From Cordilura impudica (lineage: Eukaryota; Arthropoda; Insecta; Diptera; Scathophagidae), in the NCBI GenBank assembly GCA_963682025.1, contig OY821521.1, forward strand, positions 48,461,307 to 48,525,306: a DNA stretch of 64,000 nucleotides, in the 5' to 3' direction. Under the pieces are notes generated by a model. That model was not told the DNA's origin, ran no database searches, and was given only the letters and a program-made list of their open reading frames with translations. The position numbers were made by a program, and so were the translations under genes. Shown here in pieces: positions 55,263-64,000 of the stretch; within the stretch, counting starts at the first letter, position 1, and every line of letters starts with the position of its first letter.

Positions 55263-57325
55263 TAACTCTCCTGAAGTATTAAAACATTCTGATAAAAACT
55301 ATGGAGTGGGCTAACTACTACGAGAAAAATATCATACACGTTCCACTCAAATGTATGAAAATATGTTCTTCGTTTAGTGCATATTTACAAAAAAAATTTC
55401 AAGAACACTTGAGAAAAACTTTTAGTATTTTAATCTGAATATATGTAGAGGATATGTTTTCAAAATTTCAAAGCATTACGACCAAATTTCCGAAAAAGAT
55501 CGGAAATTTTGCAAAAAAATGTAAAAAATAAAAAAAAATTTTATTTTTTAATTTTTTCACTGTCTGTAATTGACTATATTCATAGATTACTTGTAAAAAA
55601 TTTTAAACCATTCCGACCAAAATTGTGGCGTCGGTATAGTGCTACTCGACTGATATTGGTCTTTTTCTATACAAATGTGTGAAAATTTGTTCTTATTTGA
55701 AGTTTGGTGATATTTTCCAGAAAATTTTCCACAATGACTTAACAAAAAATTATATTCGTTAGAGCGGTGTACATAAAGAGAATACTTCCTTCAAGTTTTA
55801 AAGCATTCCGCCAAAAATTTAAGCATGGAGGAACTACTGCTCGACAAAAAAAAACAGCAAATAAAAAAAAAATAAAAAAAATATTTTTATAACTGTCCTT
55901 ATTCACAGATGACTGATTTAAGAAATTAAGTCATTCCGATTAAAATTAAGCTCTGGGCGAACAACTACTCAAAAAGATCAGCCACTTTCTATACAAATGT
56001 GTGAAAATTTGGTCTTATTTCAAGTTTGATGTATTTTTACAAAAAAAAATTTCATCACGACATGAAACAATTTTTTGCTCTTTGTAGTTGCAAATATATC
56101 GAAATAATCTTTTTAGAATTTCAGAGTATTCCGTCAATAATTGTGCTGTTGGCAAGCTACTACTCCAAAAAGATCGACCACTTTCCTTCCATACCAGTGT
56201 AGCAAATATACCCTCCATGGAAGTTGACATCGAAAGAACACCTGGTACAAATTTATGATTTTTAAAGTTGGAAATGTGAGTATATTGCGTACACCAAATT
56301 TCAAAGTAATCTGTCTAAAATTGTGGCTCGGACGAATTACTATTCGAAAATGATCAGACTCTTCCCATACAAAAGTGTGAAAATTTGCTCTTATTTCATG
56401 TTTCGGATAATTTTAGCGAAAATATTTCATATTTCAAAATATATATTTTTTAGAGTTGAAAATGGAAGAAGAGTATTTTTTTAAATTTCTAACCTTTCCG
56501 ACAATAATTGTGGGGTGGACGAACTACTACTCGAAAAAGCTCTACCACTTTCCATACAAATGTATGAAAACATACACTACATGGAAGTTTGATATCGATT
56601 TACAAAATATTTTCCAAAAGTATGTGGTAAAAATTAATACAAATTGTATGACAGGTGTGAGGTGGGCGAACTACTACTTGAAAAAAATTTTTTTATGTTT
56701 TTTTTTCAATAATTGCAACTTGACTGATTAATTTTAAAGAGTGCGTATTTTGATACGTTTTTATAGAAAATGACCAACTTTTTTGGTGAAATGATTTTTT
56801 CCGGTATAAGTTCGCCGCCTCAACAATTTTCCCTGCAATAGTTTAAAATTTTAAGGATATATTGTCCTGAAATCGATAACTTCAAAACATAAAAATTTTT
56901 AAAAACTCTTGAGGGGAAATTCTCAGTAAAATTATATCAAACTTGAAATAAGAGCAAATTTTCACACATTTGTATAGAGAGTGCCTGATCTTTTTCGAGT
57001 AGTTGTTCGTCCAAAGCTTAATTTCAATCGGAATGACTCAATTTTTTAAATCAGTCACCTGTGAATAAGGTCAATTATAGACAGTGAAAAAAAATATTTT
57101 TTTTTTTTGGAAAGATTTTATACAGCTCTAACGAATATAATTTTTGTATGTTATTTCTTTTGGACTATGATGGTCAGCTTATAAGTTTTAAATAAAACTA
57201 GCAGATTCCAGCGCTCGAAATTCGAGTGCAATTTCTAGGCAGCTTTATTTTCCAACTTAGCCAATTCACAAACCAACACTTTTATGGTTTATTCTTATTG
57301 TGAATGAAGATAACAAACTCATTAG

Positions 57326-58807
57326 TAGGGCTGCGATTACCATGCAAATGCATGTTTTTTGTTGATAGTCTAAGAACGATGTCGACCAATTATCTTTCCG
57401 AGTCAATAAATTTGCGTTAAATTAGCATCGATTTGTGTTTGCATATTTTTGCATATTTTGGTTTGAAATGCATATTTTTTTTGCATACTTTAAATTTATA
57501 AATGCACATTTTTGCTATTTTGCATTTTGAGTAATTTTTTAAAAAAAATTTAATATTTACAAAAAAAAGTTTTTTAAAAAATTTCCGAATACGCAAAAAA
57601 AAAATTTTTTTTCCAAAAATTCTTCCAAAAAAAAAAATTTTTTTTAAATCACTAAATAAATATTTTTGGAGCGCTGCTTAAAATACAACTTTACATTAGA
57701 AAGAGACGCATATACTAAATAACTTGATGTCGCAGCTTACACATTAATTCACATTCAATTTTCAAATATAAATATATATCTAATATTTTCATTGTTTTGC
57801 TACGAATATTGCATGAATGAGCGTACCTGAATGAGCCAGTCTCCTCTAGAAAAAATTATGAGGACAAAATATATGACTCCGAACTAGAAAAAATCGGGTT
57901 TTTTTTTGAAAGCAAATGTTTATGAGTGTCGATGGACGAAACACCGGATAAAGAAGGGCGTTACGTTGCAAATGTTATTGTCGGAGATTTGGATAAAGAT
58001 GAAGAAGTTTGCAAAAATAAATTCTTTATTAACGTTGTGGAATTGGAAAAGGCCAACTTTCCATGACTCAACAAGTTTCTTGGGTCAAGATTTCGACAAA
58101 AAGCAGGGGCCAAGTCACCGCATTCGATATTGAGTAAAATCAATCTAAGTTCAATATTTTGGTTTATTATTTGAAGAAGACGGACAAACGCTCGACCACG
58201 ATTCGCTTTTCTTCTTAATCAGAGGCCATAATTCTTCAACTTTGAAAAAGAAAAATTATTCTCAGCATTTAATTTTGGGAAATAAAAAAATGATTTCGAT
58301 CGAAAAATTTCGATAACGAATGCGTTATCGCATTCTTACATAATTAACAATGTGGAAGGAAGAATAGCTCAACAAATTAAGAAGAAATCCAAAACGTTTT
58401 GCAAAAAAAAAAAAAAAAATGAAGTATTTCAAAAAATAAAACAAATTTCAAATATTTTTGATCTGGAACCATATGTGGGATCTGAACTAGAAAATGACTA
58501 TTCTCCAAATGAAATGGCATCCTTCAAAGTTTTACTTTTGATAATATAAAAAAGTATTTATTTGTTTGTATAACCAAGAATTCAGATTATTTAGTTATTT
58601 AAGTTTTTAAAGGATATTGTATCTTTGAATAACAATAGACTGAATTATTTATTTATTTTTGTTTTAAATAAAATTTAAACAAAATTTATAAAAAATTTTC
58701 AAGGTCTTATTGCATATTTCTTACTTTTTTAGTGCATATTTTGGATTTTTTAGTGCATATTTTAAGCGCATATTTAGATTTTTTAGTGCATGAAAATCTC
58801 AGCCCTA
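57326..58807 (+). mobile_element. hAT element relic nested in Helitron C8
   Basis: Terminal inverted repeats TAGGGCTGCGATT at the left and AATCTCAGCCCTA at the right. They are flanked by 8-bp near-duplicates CTCATTAG (57318-57325) and CTCATTAC (58808-58815), the hAT signature. Subterminal TGCATATTTT motifs recur at both ends (57438-57530, 58690-58800). A broken coding region ends with EPYVGSELENDY and SPNEMASFK (58470-58530), which resembles the stretch just before the conserved C-terminal dimerisation motif of hAT transposases. That motif is lost. MITE D2 is inserted at 58106-58335. Confidence 0.75.
58106..58335 (+). mobile_element. Small MITE, family D (D2) nested in the hAT relic
   Basis: Matches D1 (20743-20971) from GGGGCCAAGTCACCGCATTC through TTTGGTTTATTATTTGAAGA to TTTCGATAACGAATGCG. 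The right terminal repeat is decayed. Confidence 0.65.
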
Positions 58808-59225
58808 CTCATTACCAACCACATTAGCAAATTTAATGAAACACACATATTATATGTGTAATTTTATGTAAGTGTTAGTAGCAACTTTAAATGCAATTTA
58901 CTCAAAATAAAGGAAAAAATTTAAAAATCTGTAAATATGCAAAACGACTAAAAAGAAATACCTTCAAAATAATATACGCTTGGTCAAAATCGGGCCGAAC
59001 GAAACGTCGGTCACAAGAAATCGCCTAGCCTATTAATATTATAGATAAACTAAAATTTATTTTTTTGTAAAGCCATTGTGGAAAATATCATCAAACTTAA
59101 AATAAGAGCATATTTTCAATATCAGTTGAGCAGTGCTATACCGACGCCACAATTTTGGTCAGAATGGTTCCAAATTTTTTATAAGTAACCTATGAATATA
59201 TTAACTTTATAATGAAAATATTAAA

Positions 59226-59870
59226 CGCCTCATGCAATATCCCAGGTGGCGTTTATTTATTGCTTTAATTTACATTATATACTGGATAAGTTGCGTAGTT
59301 TCTTCCGCTGCTCTAGGTAATGATCTAAATTTTATCAAAGATTTAAAAATATACAAAGAAGCGTCAAATTGTTTTTGAAAAAGGAAATACAGGAACATAT
59401 AGGAATTTGTGGTACCCCAGAGAAGAGCTGGTTATGCTCGGACTATTTTCCGACATAGTGCCTTTTGAAACGAAGCGGCTAATGGCAAAACAACTTAAGG
59501 AATCATCTTAGGAAGAAACAAAAACATCATGCGAAAAATGATATAAGCGACAAGGGCTTAGAAGATTTTGTTGGCCCAGCATCGCATAATTTTATTCGAA
59601 TTCTCAATGGAATGGAAATCTTTTATTTCGCACCGCAAAAAAGGCAGCGAGTAATCTTAAGGTCGCGAATGATAATGCTGAGAGAGAAATTGCTTTAGCT
59701 ACAAACTTCAATTCATCGCTAACAAAACAAGAGGATCAGCAGCAATACCTTTTCCAAGTAATAGAAATGTATAGAAAAATGTTTCCAAAACCAAAGAAAC
59801 CAGCTTAAAGGAAATAATATAAATAAAAACTGAAAAAAATTAACAATAAAAACTCGTTAAATTTATATGG
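59226..59870 (+). pseudogene. Degenerate ORF, orphan transposon-like C-terminus
   Basis: A 56-codon open stretch ends at TAA 59806-59808: KKAASNLKVANDNAEREIAL, then NFNSSLTKQEDQQQYLFQVI and EMYRKMFPKPKKPA. Upstream (59345-59640) there are protein-like pieces separated by stops. The ERxIAL..F......EDQQQ.LFQV....RK.FP pattern resembles a C-terminus I associate with orphan ORFs of invertebrate transposons. The superfamily cannot be named. Poly(A) and AATAAAAA follow. Confidence 0.35.
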
Positions 59871-60059
59871 ATGAGCCGAAATTTCAATGACTTAGGGGCA
59901 GTTCTAAATATAATTTTTCTTGTTTCTATATCTTTTATAATTTTGGACAACCCTAATACACACTTATTAAGCAAATGCTACAAACACAACCACCAAAACA
60001 ACAACATAAACTACAGCTACCATACGCAATTTACAAACTATGGAACAACAACAATGACA

Positions 60060-60365
60060 AGAACAACATAGAAAAATTACATTTTTCAAGGGTTTTTTTT
60101 TTTTAAATTTTCATTGAAATCTTTGGACCTATTGAACCGATTTTGATGGTTTTGAAAAGGATCATGCTCAGGATGCCATCATGAATCATTTTCACTATCA
60201 AGGAGCAACTCAGCTGACCTATTGACGGCGTGATTGTGATTTCAATAGACGGACAGACGGACATGGCTATATGTATTTTATGGAGTCCAGATTTTTCTGC
60301 TAATTATTACAAACTGAATGACAAAGTAATACATAACCTCTGCACTCTGATGTGGAACGTATAAT
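60060..60365 (+). mobile_element. Mini-me-like element, subfamily O (copy 2)
   Basis: TTGAACCGATTTTGATGGTT, GACGGCGTGATTGTGATTTC, GACGGACAGACGGACATGG, and an end CTGCACTCTGATGTGGAACG, as in 47560-48033. Confidence 0.6.
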
Positions 60366-61774
60366 TATGACTAAGGTTAAATTTCATGTTTCTATTTCTT
60401 TATTATCAAATTTGATTTATCGGTTCAAATTTGTTTCTTATTTGTATTTTATAACATTTATTAAGATTGGCTTTATTTTTGATTATAATATCGTTATAAT
60501 AAAATTGTTTAAAATAGTTCACCAGATACTGCTAATTTGAAGCGATAAAAATGAAATTCATTTAGAATATTGTTTGCTGATTCTTTATTTGTTCAGAAAT
60601 TGGAATCGTTGTTTTTTGAAAATTTTACTTCAACGTAAATTGTACCTTTCCAACCCAGTTAATGTGCTCTTCAAAATATGATCTTTTTTTATTTTTATAT
60701 ATAAAATAAAATAATTAGTTTCTATATCTTGGATTTTCTTCTTACCCATTTATATATAAAAGTACCTTTTTCAATTAAATACTTAATAATATATGGAAAA
60801 AAAAAATATATATATGTAATAAAATTCGTTTGATGCAAAAGTTTACAAACCATTGAAGTTTCTGTTATGTGGAAAATTGAAAAATAGAACTAAGTAGGCC
60901 ACCAACAAAACAGAATAAAAAGAAAACAGCAACATGCTTCAACACAATCTCCACAAACATTAGGACAGAAAAATGTTTGCTGGCAGCCAATTATGCCAAC
61001 TGACTTGACTTTTAAAGGGATGCCAATATTAAAATATAAACTAGAATCTCAAATAAAATTGCAAATGACATTTCCAAAGGGGTGTTTTTTTTTCCTCCGT
61101 TTGCCAAGCCACTCTGTAACGTTCAATTAGTTACACAAAAAAGTTTCCCTTCACTTTAAAATGTTTCTTTGAATTTCTCTCATTACGAACATATGAAAAT
61201 ATTACGCCAACGCTAAAGGATTTTTAATGAAAAATATGTGCTGAATGTGTATAAAATGATGGTTACTTAGAGTAATTGCATCCACCAGTAGTTATATGAC
61301 TGTCTCTCCTTGAGTTATAATGTATTAAAGCAGCAGAATAGGGAAGCATGAAAAGAAAAGCAACAGCCGTAGAAAAAAAATCGACTTAAAACTATCTGTC
61401 ACTTGTAATAAATGTTTGTTTGGAGTATAAAAAAAATGTAACAAACTCACAATCAGACATGATTAAAATTGTTGATGAAGGACATGAATGTTGAGATGGA
61501 ATTGATATTAAAGAAAAGAGTAAAGCAGAGCATAAAATATGTTTTTGCCAGCTCAATACAAAGTAGAACATATGTCGGAAGTACTGAGTTTTTGATGTGC
61601 TATCTTAGAAGAGACTATTGCCCACAGTGAATATTGCATGTAAAGAAAACTAGAGATAATGAGAATATTCGTAAATACAAAAAGAATTATAACAAATTTT
61701 TTCAATTAAAGACCAGGTTTTGATCTGTTTTTCTGTTTTTCTATCATATAATTACGCACAGAAAAGAATTCGTT
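60366..61774. other. Unique DNA, no gene seen
   Basis: AT-rich, with scattered TATA-like stretches (61250, 61425) not followed by credible frames. Possibly host intron. Confidence 0.4.
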
Positions 61775-62030
61775 AAAATTGTACACACAGGTACAGAGGG
61801 TGTATATAAGCTTGTCATGCCATTTGAAATAATTAAAAAAAAAAATTGCACCTCATAAAATATGTTCTTCATCCTTATAACAAGCAGTGATGTCCGTCTG
61901 TCCGTTGTAGAAATCAAGGTCATTTTTAGTGAACGTGATTTATTGACATCCTTAGCACTTTGCTATTTAAGTCCATCAAAATCGGTTCAATAGATCCTGA
62001 TATTTTATTGGAAATGTAAAAAAAAAAAAA
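61775..62030 (-). mobile_element. Mini-me-like element, subfamily O (copy 3)
   Basis: Inverted: GTCCGTCTGTCCGTTG (61892) followed by the complement of the GTGATTTC block, then ATCAAAATCGGTTCAATAGA at its 5' part. Confidence 0.5.
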
Positions 62031-62147
62031 CTGTTGAATATATGTGATTTTTTTATGTTGTTCTTGCTATTGTTAAACCAAATTTTGTAATTTGCGTATC
62101 AAGTTATAATCGTTGAGTATGTATGTATCGTCTTCTTTAATATTAAT

Positions 62148-62385
62148 GTGTGATCGCTGATTTCTTAAACAGTTTTCTCCCGATTTTGACCAAACATATC
62201 TTATTTGAAAGGTATTTCCTTTTAGCTGTCCATCAGATTTAGCGATTTTTAAATTTGTACACTTTTTTTTGGAGTAAAATGCATTTAAATTCGCTACTAA
62301 CACATACATAAAATTATACAATGCTATGCGTGTGTATTTGTTAATGTATAATTAATAATTGTGTTGAATTGAATAATAAGATTGG
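62148..62385 (+). mobile_element. Helitron family C, 5' portion (C9)
   Basis: GATTTCTTAAACAGTTTTCT, CCCGATTTTGACCAAACATA, CTACTAACACATACATAAAA and ACAATGCTATGCGTG blocks in family order. It lacks the 3' hairpin and is cut near the start of A6. Confidence 0.65.
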
Positions 62386-62428
62386 TATACAAATTTAAAA
62401 AAAAAATTGACTGCACAAACGAACCATG

Positions 62429-64000
62429 TTTTTGATATGTAAATATCAATACGCGCAGGGGGTTAATTTATATTTCACAATATAATCACAAAAACAGCGT
62501 AACATGTAAGGCGTAAGACAAAATCGATGTGACTTATTATTGTATTGGTGAAAAAACTATGACATGTAATAACCGTTGTGAAAATGAAAAATTAAAAATT
62601 AAAAATGGAAAACAAAAAATGAAAAATGACAAATGACATATGAGAAATGAAAAATAAAAAATAAAAAATTAAAAGTAAAAAGTGAAAAATGAAAAATAAA
62701 AAATCAAAAATTAAAAATAAAAAATGAAAATAAAAAATTAAAAATGAAAGCTGAAAAATAAAAAAATTTAAATTAAAAATTAAAAATTAAAAATTAAAAA
62801 TTATAAATTAAAAATTAAAAATTATAAATTAAAAATTAAAAATTAAATATTAAAAATTAAAAATTAAAAATTAAAAATTAAAAACTAAAAATTAAAAATT
62901 TAAAATTAAAAATTAAAAATTAAAAATTAAAAATTAAAATTAAAAATAAAAATTAAAAATTAAAAATTAAAAATTAAAAATTAAAAATTAAAAATTAAAA
63001 ATTAAAAATTAAAAATTAAAAATTAAAAATTAAAAATTAAAAATTAAAAATTAAAAATTAAAAATTAAAAATTAAAAATTAAAAATTTAAAATTAAAAAT
63101 TAAATATTAAAAATTAAAATTAAAAATTAAAAATTAAAAATTAAAAACTAAAAATTAAAAATTAAAAATTAAAAATTAAAAATTAAAAATTTAAAATTAA
63201 AAATTAAAAATTAAAAATTAAAAATTAAAAATTAAAAATTAAAAATTAAAAATTAAAAATTAAAAATTAAAAATTAAAAATTAAAAATTAAAAATTAAAA
63301 ATTAAAAATTAAAAATTAAAAATTAAAAATTAAAAATTAAAAATTAAAAATTAAAAATTAAAAATTAAAAATTAAAAATTAAAAATTAAAAATTAAAAAT
63401 TAAAAATTAAAAATTAAAAATTAAAAATTAAAAATTAAAAATTAAAAATTAAAAATTAAAAATTAAAAATTAAAAATTAAAAATTAAAAATTAAAAATTA
63501 AAAATTAAAAATTAAAAATTAAAAATTAAAAATTAAAAATTAAAAATTAAAAATTAAAAATTAAAAATTAAAAATTAAAAATTAACAATTAAAAATTAAA
63601 AATTAAAAATTAAAAATTAAAAATTAAAAATTAAAAATTAAAAATTAAAAATTAAAAATTAAAAATTAAAAATTAAAAATTAAAAATTAAAAATTAAAAA
63701 TTAAAAATTAAAAATTAAAAATTAAAAATTAAAAATTAAAAATTAAAAATTAAAAATTAAAAATTAAAAATTAAAAATTAAAAATTAAAAATTAAAAATT
63801 AAAAATTAAAAATTAAAAATTAAAAATTAAAAATTAAAAATTAAAAATTAAAAATTAAAAATTAAAAATTAAAAATTAAAAATTAAAAATTAAAAATTAA
63901 AAATTAAAAATTAAAAATTAAAAATTAAAAATTAAAAACGAAAAAATTAAAAATGATAAATAATAAATAAAAAGTGAAAAGTGAAAAATTAAAAATTAAA
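62429..64000 (-). mobile_element. Family A element (A6) running off the window
   Basis: A slightly mutated terminal repeat (GATATGTAAATATCAATACG), the CGCAGGGGGTTAATTTATAT block, CACAATATAATCACAAAAAC and the GTAATAACCG join are as in A5. Then comes the satellite core, which continues past the right edge. The far end is not in the window. Confidence 0.75.
62580..64000 (-). repeat. Heptanucleotide AAAAATT array in A6
   Basis: After ~190 bases of mixed GAAAAAT units, about 165 nearly perfect AAAAATT units run from ~62770 to 63938, with rare variants (TTATAAATT, TTAAATATT, TTAACAATT). It then returns to mixed units with CGAAAAA and GATAAAT at the right edge. Its homogeneity marks it as the youngest array in the window. 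Confidence 0.9.

Larger units (their letters stand above)
57198..59045 (-). mobile_element. Helitron family C (C8) nested in N, split by a hAT element
   Basis: 3' end at 57198 (CTAG with hairpin, flanking T on its strand) and 5' end TCTATAATATTAATAGGCTA ending at 59045 with flanking A. This is exactly the A/T insertion expected of Helitrons and confirms the family's 5' TC. The two Helitron parts are 57198-57325 and 58808-59045. Confidence 0.8.
54518..59220. mobile_element. Element N: degenerate tandem/inverted repeats, host to other insertions
   Basis: Units with GGGCGAACTACTACTCGAAA, CACTTTCCATACAAATGT and TCTTATTTCAAGTTTGATG recur irregularly every ~130-190 bases from 54518 and 55270 to 56700. 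They reappear in inverted orientation at 56935-57190 and 59080-59220. This gives a foldback-like structure interrupted by B13 and by Helitron C8. Frames inside the units (for example 56456-56731) show no domain. Confidence 0.55.

Noticed and set aside
55022..55339. 105-codon minus-strand frame
   Set aside because: Runs across the boundary of B13 into element N and translates the (GTCC)n tract. Not a gene.
62770..63938. Telomere-like heptanucleotide array
   Set aside because: AAAAATT lacks the G-rich strand of telomeric repeats and sits inside a family A element. Flies generally lack simple telomeric repeats.

Overview
The window is AT-rich nuclear DNA of an insect, most likely a higher fly (Diptera). 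This is inferred from the density of mini-me/DINE-1-like elements carrying (GTCY)n tracts, from Tc1/mariner, hAT, Helitron and LINE relics, from a tRNA-derived SINE, and from CAA/CAG/AAC-rich non-coding stretches. There is no prokaryotic organisation: no operons, no ribosome binding sites and almost no long open frames. Most of the sequence is layered transposon debris, with unique AT-rich DNA between the layers that looks like intron or intergenic DNA. | Host coding potential is small. A 67-codon, asparagine-rich exon on the minus strand (1950-2166) has a consensus splice donor and a plausible acceptor just before its ATG. If real, its downstream exons lie left of the window, and much of the window is its upstream intron or flank. 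A compact gene at about 34299-34550 has a TATA box, a Kozak-like ATG and a 39-codon frame that looks like a short secreted peptide. A leucine-rich-repeat-like fragment lies at 30163-30345. | Layout. 1-930: 3' end of a LINE. 1111-1482: a compact copy of family A. 1950-2166: host exon. 3430-11425: a mosaic of families K, F, X and B with pogo/Tigger and Tc1 relics. 13140-17700: a 17-bp minisatellite split by an F element and by a family A element that itself holds a B element. 19128-22038: a possible LTR, then a Helitron split by two family A elements and a small MITE. 22063-27393: a 5.3-kb foldback-like element with about 1.1-kb inverted arms, a palindromic MITE, a degenerate transposon gene and a B insertion. 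27420-29327: a SINE and two B elements. 30118-33456: several Helitrons, one grown by a 50-bp minisatellite. 34999-37125: a TTAA-type element holding a PIF/Harbinger-like element holding another MITE. 38348-43880: B, X, B, a LINE end, and a mariner relic with a SINE inside. 45350-48257: a family A element with two elements nested in its 7-bp satellite. 48969-52502: a Helitron, a Tc1 relic and two MITEs. 54518-59220: four nested levels (tandem-repeat element N, Helitron, hAT relic, MITE). 62429-64000: a family A element whose core is a kilobase-long AAAAATT array running off the window. | The main biological theme is three rolling-circle-like groups. Family C has canonical Helitron ends. Families A and B have asymmetric terminal inverted repeats and internal short tandem repeats, as in Helentron-derived DINE/HINE elements. 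They repeatedly host and seed satellite DNA: family A keeps conserved ends while its core is swapped among different 7-bp and 21-bp satellites. A second theme is a SINE whose 3' tail is shared with the LINE 3' end found in the same window, so both the parasite and its likely enzyme source are visible.
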